Assembly (NCBI GenBank): GCA_934183325.1
Contig: CAKPSH010000016.1
Coordinates: 1-32,634, forward strand
Length of the DNA: 32,634 nucleotides
Origin: an uncultured Clostridia bacterium
GTDB lineage: Bacteria; Bacillota; Clostridia; TANB77; CAG-508
Direction of reading: 5' to 3'
This document shows, piece by piece, positions 1 to 8,286 of this stretch; within the stretch, counting starts at the first letter, position 1; every line of letters begins with the position of its first letter. Under the pieces are notes generated by a model. It did not search any database and was not told the origin of the DNA. It saw only the letters and a program-made list of their open reading frames with translations. A program made the translations under genes and the position numbers.

Positions 1-9
1 GGAGGAAAA

Positions 10-1572
10 ATGCTTGAACAAATAGAAAAAACAATATACAAGGTAGCAATTTATATAAGGCTATCAAAAGAAGATGTAGATAGAGGATATGATGAAAGTG
101 AAAGTATAAAAAATCAAAGAACATTACTAACAGAATATGTGCAAAAATTAGGATGGAAGTACCAATTAATAGATACATATATAGACCAAGGCTTTACAGG
201 AACAAATTTTAATAGACCAGATTTTCAAAGAATGATAAAAGATATAGAAAACGGAAAAATTAATATGGTTGTAACAAAAGATTTATCACGTTTAGGTCGT
301 GATTATATAGAAACAGGAGAATATATAGAAAAATGGTTTCCAGAAAATAATGTAAGATATGTTTCAGTAACAGATGGAATAGATACTTTTGAAGCATCAA
401 ATGGTAACAATGACATTGCACCATTTAAATCAATATTAAATGATATGTATTCTAAAGATTTGTCAAAGAAAATCAGAACAGCACTTCACACTATGCAAAA
501 ACAAGGAAAATGGGTAGGTGGAAAAACGCCACTTGGATACATAAAAGATTCAAATGATAAAAATAAATTAATAATTTATGAGCCAGAAGCTCAAATTGTA
601 AGAAATATTTTTAATATGGCATCTAATGGAAATCAAGTTGGAACTATAAGAGATCATTTAAATAGTAGTAATATTCCGACAGTCAATAAATCAAGATATA
701 ATAAGGAAACATTTTGGGAAAATAAAACAGTAAAAAACATATTAAAAAATAAAGCTTATATAGGCACAACTGTGCAAAATAAAAGGAGTAGAATAAGTTA
801 CAAAAATAGAAAAATTAGAGCTAATCCAGAAGAAAAGTGGATAATTGTAGAAAATACACATGAACCAATAATAGATAAAAAAGTATTTGATATAGTTCAA
901 AAAATGGTAATAGTTCAAAACTACAATAGAAATGAAAAGAAAAATGCATTTTTGTTAGATGGTTTACTTCTTTGCTACGAATGCAAACATAAAATAGGGG
1001 TAAGAGGAAAAAAGAATGGAAATTATTATATGGTATGTAACAATTATCGTAGAAATTCAAAATTAAAACTTTGTACATCACATGGTTTTAGTTATTCCAA
1101 TTTAGAAGACACTATAATTAATTATATTAAAAATTTATTTCAAAAAATAGATAGTGAAAAAATAGAATTAGAAGTAAAAAAGGGAATGACAAAATATGAT
1201 TATGGAAAAATACTTCAAAAACTAGAAAACGAAATAAAATTGATAAATAACAATATTGATCAAATGTATGCAGACAAATTAAACAATAAAATAAGTGAAG
1301 AAATGTATGAAAGATTATTGAAAAAGTTTGAAGATGAAATAAAGCAAAAGAAAAAAGAACAGATTGAAATTAAACAGCAAAGAGAGGAAGCAAAACAAGA
1401 TGATACTGAGAAAATAAAGAGTGTTGTACAGGATTTTCTAAGTCTAAATAGACCAACATCAGAAATGATGAAAACAATTATTAATAGAATAGAGATACAT
1501 CAAGATAAACAAATTGACTTGTATTTTAATTTTAAGCGATTAAATAATCTAAAAGAAAAAATATATGGCTAA
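10..1572 (+). CDS. Large serine recombinase (site-specific integrase/resolvase)
   Basis: A 520-residue large serine recombinase, the class that integrates and excises phages and conjugative or mobilisable elements. The N-terminal resolvase domain (about residues 11-150) has the catalytic motif Y15-I-R17-L-S19, with S19 the predicted nucleophile, and the second arginine motif S93-R94-L95-G96-R97. A 'recombinase' domain follows (about 165-270, beginning near GGKTPLGY). Next comes a zinc ribbon with C322-x2-C325, C343 and C355, then a Lys/Glu-rich coiled coil (about 380-470). The length is normal for the family (about 500-550). The start is fixed by GGAGG at positions 1-5, ahead of the ATG, so the gene is complete although it touches the window edge. 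It ends about 50 bp before a truncated ZIP-transporter gene, so it is probably the terminal gene of an element integrated there. The element's cargo would lie to the left, outside the window. Family call is secure; the element is inferred. Confidence 0.95.
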   Translation: MLEQIEKTIYKVAIYIRLSKEDVDRGYDESESIKNQRTLLTEYVQKLGWKYQLIDTYIDQGFTGTNFNRPDFQRMIKDIENGKINMVVTKDLSRLGRDYIETGEYIEKWFPENNVRYVSVTDGIDTFEASNGNNDIAPFKSILNDMYSKDLSKKIRTALHTMQKQGKWVGGKTPLGYIKDSNDKNKLIIYEPEAQIVRNIFNMASNGNQVGTIRDHLNSSNIPTVNKSRYNKETFWENKTVKNILKNKAYIGTTVQNKRSRISYKNRKIRANPEEKWIIVENTHEPIIDKKVFDIVQKMVIVQNYNRNEKKNAFLLDGLLLCYECKHKIGVRGKKNGNYYMVCNNYRRNSKLKLCTSHGFSYSNLEDTIINYIKNLFQKIDSEKIELEVKKGMTKYDYGKILQKLENEIKLINNNIDQMYADKLNNKISEEMYERLLKKFEDEIKQKKKEQIEIKQQREEAKQDDTEKIKSVVQDFLSLNRPTSEMMKTIINRIEIHQDKQIDLYFNFKRLNNLKEKIYG

Positions 1573-1594
1573 TCTAATATTAAATGATCAAAAA

Positions 1595-1632
1595 ATAAAA
1601 ATTAAAACTGCCTATTTTTATATCAACCAGAA
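1595..1632. other. Putative recombination junction (attR-like) of the serine-recombinase element
   Basis: Between the recombinase stop and the ZIP remnant is an 8-bp inverted repeat, ATAAAAAT (1595-1602) and ATTTTTAT (1614-1621), 11 bp apart. ZIP-frame homology starts immediately after it: the frame reads Tyr-Gln-Pro-Glu-Gly-Met-Ala-Val-Gly where ZIP proteins have His-Asn-x-Pro-Glu-Gly. The change from element to host sequence therefore falls at about 1621-1630. Inverted arms beside a crossover site suit a large serine recombinase. The exact crossover dinucleotide cannot be set without the left end or an empty site. Confidence 0.5.
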
Positions 1633-2040
1633 GGTATGGCAGTGGGGGTGTGCTTTGCAGGATTTTTAGCAGGAAATGCAGGAATAGCTTTATTGGAAGC
1701 AATTATATTGGCAGTAGGAATTGCAATACAAAATATTCCAGAAGGTGCCATAATATCAATGCCATTAAATGCTAAAGAGAAAAATAAGAAAAAAGCATTT
1801 AAATATGGAGTATTATCAGGATTAGTAGAACCAGTAGCAGCGGTAATAACGATAATATTAATAAATGTTGTAGTTCCAATGTTGCCATATTTACTAGCAT
1901 TTGCAGCAGGAGCTATGATATATGTGGTAGTCGAAGAGCTAATTCCAGAGATGCATAATGGAAAAAAATCAATTTTAGGAATTATTGGAGTAACAATAGG
2001 TTTTTCTATTATGATGATATTAGACATTGCTTTGGGATAA
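1606..2040 (+). pseudogene. ZIP-family metal transporter, 3' fragment lacking its N-terminal half
   Basis: The translated fragment matches the C-terminal half of a ZIP (ZupT/GufA-type) divalent metal transporter. It begins in the conserved helix IV motif (PEGMAVGV), contains the helix V motif QNIPEGA with the metal-binding Asn, Pro and Glu, and carries about four further hydrophobic helices before the stop at 2040. Upstream of PEGM the frame runs into element sequence and reaches a stop at 1603-1605. The only in-frame ATG (1636) has no Shine-Dalgarno sequence and would start inside a transmembrane helix. An intact gene would have about 110-130 more residues including helices I-III. It was probably cut by integration of the element carrying the adjacent recombinase and might be restored on precise excision. 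The surviving reading frame is undamaged, which suggests recent integration. Confidence 0.8.
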
Positions 2041-2066
2041 ATGATTTATAAGTAAAATATAGGAAA

Positions 2067-2100
2067 GAAGATATAAATTGGAATTTATATCTTCCTTTTT
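2067..2100 (+). terminator. Rho-independent terminator after the ZIP fragment
   Basis: A perfect 13-bp inverted repeat (GAAGATATAAATT at 2067-2079 and its complement at 2082-2094) is followed by C and five T residues. It separates the ZIP remnant from the fatty-acid operon. Confidence 0.8.
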
Positions 2101-2122
2101 ACTTTCAACTGACTGACCAGAC

Positions 2123-2144
2123 TAATTATTAAGAGGCATAATTA
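2123..2144. promoter_or_regulatory. Possible operator ahead of the fatty-acid operon
   Basis: A 7-bp inverted repeat, TAATTAT (2123-2129) and ATAATTA (2138-2144), with an 8-bp spacer lies about 55 bp before the first gene of the operon. It could be a repressor site, but in such AT-rich DNA the match may be chance. It does not resemble the FapR or FabT consensus as I remember them. An AT-rich stretch at 2141-2165 probably contains the -10 region, but I see no convincing -35. Confidence 0.2.
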
Positions 2145-2197
2145 TATAGTATATATATAAAAGAAAAAATGAATACAATAAAAGAAAGAGATGAAAT

Positions 2198-3916
2198 ATG
2201 GGAGAAAAAATATATAAATGTTTAGAAATAAATAATTTAAAAGATATGCTAAACAAAACAAAGAATTTGTATGGAAATAGACCAGCATATAAAATTAGAG
2301 TGAATAGTGAAGAATATAAAATATATACACATTTAGAAGTTAGAAATATGGTAGATGCGTTAGGAACAGCATTAATAGATTTAGGATTAAAGGGTAAGAG
2401 AATAGCTGTAATAGGCGAGAATTGTTATCAATGGGAAATAGCTTATTTATCAATAGTTTGTGGGACAGGAATTGTAGTTCCACTTGATAAAGCTTTACCA
2501 GAAAATGAATTGGAAGAGTTAATAGAAAGATCAGAAATAGAAGCAATTTTTTATACCAAGAAATATTCGGATATTATTGAAAAGATAAAATACAATCCTA
2601 ACAATAAGTTAAAACATCTAATAGTTTTAAATGAAGATAATAATAAAGAAGGAATATATTCACAAAAAGAACTTATAAAAAAAGGAAAAAAATTAATAGA
2701 AAATGGAAATAAAGAATTCATAAATGCAGAAATTAATAATGAAGAAATGAATATAATGCTATTTACATCTGGAACTACTTCAAAATCAAAAGTTGTAGCA
2801 TTATCTCATAAGAATATTTGCTCAAATTTGATGGATATTGCAAGCGTATTAGATGTGAACTCAGAAGATACATTACTTTCTTTTTTACCATTACATCACG
2901 TTTTTGAATGTACAGTTGGATTTTTATTTTCATTATATGTAGGAGCACAAACAGTATTTTGCGATGGTATTAGACATATCGTAGAAAATTTAAATGAATA
3001 TCAAGTAAGTGTAATGGCATGTGTACCAGCAATATATGAAAGAATATTTGGAATGATTAGAAAGAAACTTGAAAAAGAAGGAAAATTACAAGAAATTTTA
3101 GATAATGAAGAGAAATATGCAAATGTTTCTATGGAAGAAAAAAAGCAAATATTTAAGGATATACATAATATGCTTGGAGGAAAAATAAAACTATTTATTA
3201 GTGGTGCAGCAGCTTTAGATCATCAAATAGAAGCAAAATACAGATTATTAGGATTAAATCTAGTACAAGGTTATGGATTGACAGAAACATCACCTGTAAT
3301 TGGTGTTGGTAGCAAGAAATATTATAAAACAGGTTCAATTGGAAAAGCTGTGCCAAGTGTTGAAGTAAAAATAAAAAATCCAAATTCAGAAGGAGTTGGA
3401 GAGTTACTTGCAAAAGGTCCAAGTATAATGCTTGGATATTATGGAGATGAAAAAGCAACTAGAGAAGCATTTGAAGAGGAATGGTTTAATACAGGAGATT
3501 TAGCTAGAATTGATGAAGAAGGATATATATTTATTTGTGGAAGAAAGAAAAATGTAATTGTATTAAAAAATGGAAAAAATATTTATCCAGAAGAAATGGA
3601 AAATCTAGTAAATAAAATTGAAGGGGTTAATGAGTCATTTATATTTGGAAAACAAAAAACACATGACAAAGATGATATAAAAATCAATGTTGAAATTGTA
3701 TTTGATAGAGAAATAATGAAAGAAGTGTATAATGCAACAACAGAAAGCAAAATACAGGAAGTATTATTAGATAAAATAAAGGAAATAAATAAAGCAATGC
3801 CAAAATACAAAGCAATAAGGGGAATGATATTAACAGAAAAACCTTTAATAAAAACAACAACAAATAAAATAAAAAGGCAGGAAAATTTAAATGCAATTAA
3901 AGAATTTGAAAACTAA
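2198..3916 (+). CDS. AMP-forming long-chain acyl-CoA (or acyl-ACP) synthetase
   Basis: A 572-residue member of the adenylate-forming (ANL) superfamily that activates fatty acids as acyl-AMP and passes them to a thiol. Seen: the phosphate-binding loop T190-S-G-T-T-S-K (core motif A3), the YGLTET motif (Y359-T364), W429-F-N-T-G-D434, and the hinge/C-terminal region GRKKN...LKNGKNIYPEE. The length and a Glu-rich insertion after about residue 280 suit long-chain FadD/FadD15-like ligases. It is first in the fatty-acid operon and overlaps the next gene by 26 bp. In that position it could activate exogenous fatty acids for phospholipid synthesis or elongation. Whether the acceptor is CoA or ACP cannot be read from sequence. 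It starts at ATG 2198 behind a weak AGAAAGAG ribosome site. Confidence 0.88.
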   Translation: MGEKIYKCLEINNLKDMLNKTKNLYGNRPAYKIRVNSEEYKIYTHLEVRNMVDALGTALIDLGLKGKRIAVIGENCYQWEIAYLSIVCGTGIVVPLDKALPENELEELIERSEIEAIFYTKKYSDIIEKIKYNPNNKLKHLIVLNEDNNKEGIYSQKELIKKGKKLIENGNKEFINAEINNEEMNIMLFTSGTTSKSKVVALSHKNICSNLMDIASVLDVNSEDTLLSFLPLHHVFECTVGFLFSLYVGAQTVFCDGIRHIVENLNEYQVSVMACVPAIYERIFGMIRKKLEKEGKLQEILDNEEKYANVSMEEKKQIFKDIHNMLGGKIKLFISGAAALDHQIEAKYRLLGLNLVQGYGLTETSPVIGVGSKKYYKTGSIGKAVPSVEVKIKNPNSEGVGELLAKGPSIMLGYYGDEKATREAFEEEWFNTGDLARIDEEGYIFICGRKKNVIVLKNGKNIYPEEMENLVNKIEGVNESFIFGKQKTHDKDDIKINVEIVFDREIMKEVYNATTESKIQEVLLDKIKEINKAMPKYKAIRGMILTEKPLIKTTTNKIKRQENLNAIKEFEN

Positions 3917-4466
3917 ATTTCTAGGAAGAAACAGTATTTATTATAAAGAAATAGATTCTACTCAAAGCGAAATATTAAGATTAATTGAAAATAAAGAAGC
4001 TAAAAATGGAACATTAGTTATGGCAGATATCCAGACTAATGGTAAGGGAACACATGGAAGGATATGGCATACAGATGAAACAAATAATATAGCATTTTCT
4101 TTTGTAATAAAGCCAGATTGTAATATAAAAAAATTAGAGGGAATTACAATTGAAATAGCAGAAATAATTATAGAAATTTTAAAAGAAAAATATTCTATTA
4201 AATTAGAAATTAAAGAGCCAAATGATATAGTTTTTAGAGGTAAAAAAATAGGTGGAATTTTAACTCAAACAATGATGATATCAGAAAAAGTTATATATCT
4301 AATAGTAGGAATTGGAATAAATACAAATAAAGAAAAGTTTACAGAAGATATAAAAGATATTGCAACATCTATAAAAAAAGAATTTTCAATTGAAGTAGAC
4401 AGAGAAGAGTTTATAACCGAATTTTGTAATAGATTTGAAGATAAAATATTAGAAAGGATAAAATAA
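3891..4466 (+). CDS. birA: Biotin--[acetyl-CoA carboxylase] ligase, single-domain, short
   Basis: Predicted to attach biotin to AccB, which is encoded about 3 kb downstream in the same operon (target Lys in EAMKLMN). The 191 residues contain the biotinyl-5'-AMP loop G51-K-G-T-H-G-R57-x-W59 (family GRGRxGRxW), P110-N-D112, and the catalytic-lysine motif G117-K-K119-I-G-G-I. There is no N-terminal helix-turn-helix, so it should not repress biotin genes as bifunctional BirA does. It ends right after the last catalytic-domain helix, so the usual C-terminal SH3-like domain of about 45-50 residues is missing or minimal. The start overlaps the upstream ligase gene by 26 bp, with GCAGGA as a plausible ribosome site, and fabD starts 1 bp after the stop. 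Translation of the three genes is probably coupled. Confidence 0.88.
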   Translation: MQLKNLKTKFLGRNSIYYKEIDSTQSEILRLIENKEAKNGTLVMADIQTNGKGTHGRIWHTDETNNIAFSFVIKPDCNIKKLEGITIEIAEIIIEILKEKYSIKLEIKEPNDIVFRGKKIGGILTQTMMISEKVIYLIVGIGINTNKEKFTEDIKDIATSIKKEFSIEVDREEFITEFCNRFEDKILERIK

Positions 4467-4467
4467 T

Positions 4468-5403
4468 ATGAAAATTGGATTTTTATTTCCAGGTCAAGGT
4501 TCTCAAAGTGTAGGAATGGGAAAAGATATATATGAACAATTTGAAGAAGTAAAAAAAATATATAATAAAGTATATGAAATAACAGGAATAGATATAAAAA
4601 AGATAACTTTTGAGGGACCTGAAGAAGAATTAAATTTAACTAAAAATACACAATTAGCAATCTTAACAATGGAACTTGGAATTTTAGAAGTTTTAAAAGA
4701 AAAAGGAATAAATGCAGATATATCAGCTGGTTTAAGTTTAGGAGAATATTCAGCATTAATATATAGTGGAGCAATTTCTTTAGAAGATGGAATAAGAATT
4801 GTACAAAAAAGAGGAGAATATATGCAAAATCTAGTTCCAGAAGGAGAGTGGATGATGTCTGCAATTATGGGACTAGAGGATAACAAGGTAGACGAAATAT
4901 GTGAGAAAACAACTAAAGGATTTGTAGTACCAGCTAATTACAATTATAAAGGTCAAGTTGTAATATCAGGGGAAAGAGAAGCAGTTGAAGAAGCTATGGA
5001 GATTGCTAAAACTGAAGGAGCAAAAAGAGCAATACCATTAAAAACAGCAGGACCATTTCATACAAAAAAATTAGTGAAAGCTTCAGAAGCCTTAAAGGAA
5101 GAATTAAAAGAGATAAATATAAATAAATTTAATTCAAAAGTTGTAAAAAATATAGATGGAAAAATATATGGTGAAAATGATGATATAAGAGAGATTTTAG
5201 CTAAACATATAATTAGTTCTGTTAAATTTTCTGAAACATTAGAAGTAATGAAAACCAATGGAGTTGATACATATATTGAAATTGGACCAGGTAAAACATT
5301 ATCAGGATTTGTGAAGAAAAGTAAAATGAATGAAGATGTAAAAATATTAAATACAAGTAATCTAGAAAGTTTACTAGATGTAATTGGGAGGAAATATGAA
5401 TAA
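4468..5403 (+). CDS. fabD: Malonyl-CoA:ACP transacylase
   Basis: Transfers malonyl from malonyl-CoA to acyl carrier protein, supplying the extender unit for fatty-acid elongation in the cytoplasm. The 311-residue protein has the N-terminal FPGQGSQ motif (7-13), the nucleophile elbow G88-L-S90-L-G-E93 with S90 as acyl acceptor, and G-P-F-H198-T with the catalytic His. The C-terminal IGPGKTLSGF motif is also present. Length is normal (about 305-315). The stop overlaps the start of fabG by 8 bp, typical of translational coupling. No acpP lies in this window, so its ACP partner must be encoded elsewhere. Confidence 0.95.
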   Translation: MKIGFLFPGQGSQSVGMGKDIYEQFEEVKKIYNKVYEITGIDIKKITFEGPEEELNLTKNTQLAILTMELGILEVLKEKGINADISAGLSLGEYSALIYSGAISLEDGIRIVQKRGEYMQNLVPEGEWMMSAIMGLEDNKVDEICEKTTKGFVVPANYNYKGQVVISGEREAVEEAMEIAKTEGAKRAIPLKTAGPFHTKKLVKASEALKEELKEININKFNSKVVKNIDGKIYGENDDIREILAKHIISSVKFSETLEVMKTNGVDTYIEIGPGKTLSGFVKKSKMNEDVKILNTSNLESLLDVIGRKYE

Positions 5404-6130
5404 AGTAGCTTTAATTACAGGGGCAACCAGAGGAATAGGAAAACAGATAGCGATAACTCTTGCTAAATGTGGATATGATATTGCAATTAATTATAGAACA
5501 GAGAATCAAGCATTAATAGATACAAAAAATGAAATTGAAAAATTTAATGTAAAATGCAAAGCAGTACAAGGTGATGTATCAAATTTTGAAGATTGTGAGA
5601 GATTTGTTAAAGAAATAATAAATGAATATGGAAGAATTGATGTATTAGTTAATAATGCAGGAATAACAAAAGATATGTTATTAATGAGAATGAAAAAAGA
5701 AGATTTTGAAGAAGTAATAGATGTAAATTTAATTGGAACATTTAATGTTACTAAAAACGTAATTACATATATGATGAAAGCACGTTCAGGTAGAATAATA
5801 AACTTATCTTCTGTTGTTGGTATTTCAGGAAATGCAGGACAAACAAACTACTCAGCTTCAAAAGCAGGAATAATAGGATTTACAAAAAGCTTGGCAAAAG
5901 AAGTAGCATCAAGAAATATATTAGTAAATGCTATTGCACCTGGATTTATAAAAACAGATATGACAGATATATTAAAAGATGAAATTAAAGATAATATTGA
6001 AAAAAATATACCTTTGAAAAGATTAGGAAATGTTGAAGATATAGCTAATGTAGTAAAGTTTTTAGCTTCTGATGACAGCTCATATATAACAGGTCAAGTT
6101 ATTAATGTTGATGGTGGAATGTTAATGTAA
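5396..6130 (+). CDS. fabG: 3-oxoacyl-[ACP] reductase
   Basis: The NADPH-dependent first reduction of the elongation cycle, 3-ketoacyl-ACP to 3-hydroxyacyl-ACP. The 244-residue classical short-chain dehydrogenase has T8-G-A-T-R-G-I-G15 (cofactor loop), NNAGIT, and the catalytic S139-Y152-K156 set in the expected context (LSSVVG, YSASKAG). It ends in the typical FabG sequence VINVDGGM. An upstream in-frame ATG (5384) exists, but ATG 5396 is chosen. GGGAGG sits just before it at the right distance, the protein then begins MNKVALITG, and the length matches the family. It overlaps fabD by 8 bp. Confidence 0.95.
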   Translation: MNKVALITGATRGIGKQIAITLAKCGYDIAINYRTENQALIDTKNEIEKFNVKCKAVQGDVSNFEDCERFVKEIINEYGRIDVLVNNAGITKDMLLMRMKKEDFEEVIDVNLIGTFNVTKNVITYMMKARSGRIINLSSVVGISGNAGQTNYSASKAGIIGFTKSLAKEVASRNILVNAIAPGFIKTDMTDILKDEIKDNIEKNIPLKRLGNVEDIANVVKFLASDDSSYITGQVINVDGGMLM

Positions 6131-6152
6131 AGAATATGAAAGGAATATAGAT

Positions 6153-7391
6153 ATGAAAAGAGTAGTAATTACAGGTCTTGGAGCAATAAGTCCAATAGGA
6201 AAAAATGTAGAAGAATTGTGGGATGGAATATTAAATAAAAAATGTGGTATTGATGAGATTAAATTATTTGATTCAACAAGTTTTAAAACAAAGTTAGATG
6301 CTGAAGTAAAAAATTATAATCCATTAGATTATTTTGACATAAAGCAAGCTAAAAGAATGGATAGATGTACACAGTTTGCAATGATAGCAGCAAGGGAAGC
6401 TTTTAAGGATAGTAATATTAATAGTGAAAATACAGACTTAAATAGAGTTGGAGTATTTGTTAGTTCAGGTATAGGGGGATTAACAACAATACAAAATCAA
6501 TGTAAAATTATTTTTGAAAAGGGGAATAGCAGAGTGTCTCCAATGTTTATTCCAATGTCTATTGTGAATATGCCAGCAGGAAATATAACAATTGATTTAG
6601 GACTTAAAGGAGAATCTATTGCACATGTATCTGCTTGTGCATCATCAACGCATTCAATTGGTGAAGCATATAGAACGATAAAGGCAGGTTATGAAGATGC
6701 AATATTAGCAGGTGGCTGTGAGGCTTCTATCTGTGAAGCAGGAGTTTCAGGATTTGAAAATATGAAAGCTCTATCAAATTCAATAGATAAAAATAGAGCA
6801 AGTATTCCTTTTGATAAAGAGAGAAATGGATTTGTAATGGGAGAAGGAGCAGGAGTACTTGTTTTAGAAGAATTAGAACATGCAAAAAAAAGAGGGGCAA
6901 AGATATATGCTGAAATAATAGGATATGGAGCAACCTCAGATGCATATCATATTACTTCTCCTGATCCATCAGGAAATGGAGGAGCTATGGCAATGATTAG
7001 GGCTATAAAAGATGCAAATATAACTGCAAATGAAATTGATTACATAAATGCACATGGCACATCAACACATTTAAACGATTCAACCGAAACATTAGCAATA
7101 AAAACAGCTTTTGGAGAAAATAGTAAGAATGTAAAAGTAAGTTCTACAAAAGGAAATACAGGACATTTATTAGGAGGAGCTGGAGCTGTTGAGGCAATTA
7201 TAACTACAAAGGCTATAGTAAATAATGTTGTCCCACCAACAATTAATTATAAAGAAAAAGATGAAGAATGCGATTTGAATATTGTTCCAAATGAAAAAAT
7301 AGAGATGAATATAAATATTGCAATGTCAAATTCACTAGGATTTGGAGGACATAATGCAAGTATAATTATAAAAAAATATGTGGAGGAATAG
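6153..7391 (+). CDS. fabF: 3-oxoacyl-[ACP] synthase II
   Basis: The condensing enzyme that extends acyl-ACP by two carbons using malonyl-ACP. At 412 residues it carries the thiolase-fold Cys-His-His triad: C162 in SACASS, H301 in NAHGTST and H338 in GNTGHLLGGAG. The N terminus (MKRVVITGLGAISPIG) and C terminus (SNSLGFGGHNASIII) are typical of FabF. A good AAAGGA ribosome site precedes ATG 6153. It is the only condensing enzyme in the window. No fabH is present, so the initiating condensation with acetyl-CoA must be done by an enzyme encoded elsewhere. Confidence 0.95.
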   Translation: MKRVVITGLGAISPIGKNVEELWDGILNKKCGIDEIKLFDSTSFKTKLDAEVKNYNPLDYFDIKQAKRMDRCTQFAMIAAREAFKDSNINSENTDLNRVGVFVSSGIGGLTTIQNQCKIIFEKGNSRVSPMFIPMSIVNMPAGNITIDLGLKGESIAHVSACASSTHSIGEAYRTIKAGYEDAILAGGCEASICEAGVSGFENMKALSNSIDKNRASIPFDKERNGFVMGEGAGVLVLEELEHAKKRGAKIYAEIIGYGATSDAYHITSPDPSGNGGAMAMIRAIKDANITANEIDYINAHGTSTHLNDSTETLAIKTAFGENSKNVKVSSTKGNTGHLLGGAGAVEAIITTKAIVNNVVPPTINYKEKDEECDLNIVPNEKIEMNINIAMSNSLGFGGHNASIIIKKYVEE

Positions 7392-7393
7392 AA

Positions 7394-7831
7394 ATGGAAT
7401 ACGAAAAAATAAAACAGTTAATGGATGATATGGGAAACTCAAAATTAACATCAATTGATATTGATTTTCCAGATGGAACAAAGATAAGTATGAAGAAAGA
7501 AGCAAAAGCACAGTCAAAGATAGTTCTAGAGGGAGAAAAGCAAGAAAATATTATTCAACAAGAAAATTCAACAGAAGAAAAGAAAAAAGAAACAGGTAAA
7601 ATTGTAAAAGCTCCAATGGTTGGTACATTTTATTTAAAGCCATCACCTACATCAAATCCATATGTTGAAATTGGGAAAGAAATAAAAAAAGGAGATATTC
7701 TTTGTATTATTGAAGCAATGAAGCTTATGAATGAAATAGAATCAGAGTTCTCTGGAAAAATAAAAGAAATTTTTGTTAAAGATGGTGAAAATGTTGAATA
7801 TGGAACACCATTATTCGAAATTGAAGAATAG
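7394..7831 (+). CDS. accB: Biotin carboxyl carrier protein of acetyl-CoA carboxylase
   Basis: Carries carboxybiotin between the biotin carboxylase (AccC) and the carboxyltransferase (AccA/AccD). The 145-residue protein has a short N-terminal region, a Glu/Lys/Gln-rich linker (about 38-70) and a C-terminal biotinyl domain. The biotinylation site is E107-A-M-K110-L-M, with K110 the predicted acceptor. The motif APMVGTFYLKPSP, typical of AccB, begins the lipoyl-like fold, and the linker differs from the Ala/Pro-rich type of many other bacteria. It starts 2 bp after the fabF stop with TGGAGG as ribosome site. Confidence 0.95.
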   Translation: MEYEKIKQLMDDMGNSKLTSIDIDFPDGTKISMKKEAKAQSKIVLEGEKQENIIQQENSTEEKKKETGKIVKAPMVGTFYLKPSPTSNPYVEIGKEIKKGDILCIIEAMKLMNEIESEFSGKIKEIFVKDGENVEYGTPLFEIEE

Positions 7832-7843
7832 AGGGAGAAAAAA

Positions 7844-8266
7844 GTGTTAAATAAAGAGGAAATAAAAAAAATAATACCACAACGAGACCCATTTTTAATG
7901 ATTGATGAAGTAGAAGAGATTATACCTGGCGAAAGTGCAATTGCTTATAAAAATGTTAATGCTGATGAATGGTATTTTAAAGGGCATTTCCCAGGTAATC
8001 CAATCATGCCAGGTGTATTAATTGCAGAAGCTCTTGCTCAAACAGGTGCTGTAGCTATATTAGGAATGGAAGAAAATAAAGGAAAAAATGCATTATTTGG
8101 TGGAATTGATAAAATGAAATTTAAAAAAATAGTAGTCCCTGGAGATAGATTAAAATTGGAAATCAAAATAATAAAAAGAAAAGGACCTATTGGAGTTGGA
8201 GAAGCATTGGCTACAGTAAATGAAAAGATAGTTGCTAAAGGAGAATTAACTTTTGCATTGGTATAA
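7844..8266 (+). CDS. fabZ: 3-hydroxyacyl-[ACP] dehydratase
   Basis: Dehydrates 3-hydroxyacyl-ACP to trans-2-enoyl-ACP. The 140-residue hot-dog-fold protein carries H48 in GHFPGNP and E62 in GVLIAEALAQ, the two catalytic residues, with the usual 14-residue spacing. The start codon is GTG at 7844, supported by GAGGGAG upstream and the normal family length; there is no good upstream ATG. It is placed between accB and accC, as in many clostridial fatty-acid clusters. Confidence 0.94.
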   Translation: MLNKEEIKKIIPQRDPFLMIDEVEEIIPGESAIAYKNVNADEWYFKGHFPGNPIMPGVLIAEALAQTGAVAILGMEENKGKNALFGGIDKMKFKKIVVPGDRLKLEIKIIKRKGPIGVGEALATVNEKIVAKGELTFALV

Positions 8267-8286
8267 TTAAGGGAGGAAAGTATAAT

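Noticed and set aside
1623..2027. A 134-residue open frame on the - strand opposite the ZIP fragment
   Set aside because: It mirrors the hydrophobic ZIP coding sequence, has no ribosome site and matches no family; it is a shadow.
2041..2197. FapR or FabT operator upstream of the fatty-acid operon
   Set aside because: Neither consensus as I know it is present; only a weak inverted repeat is seen.
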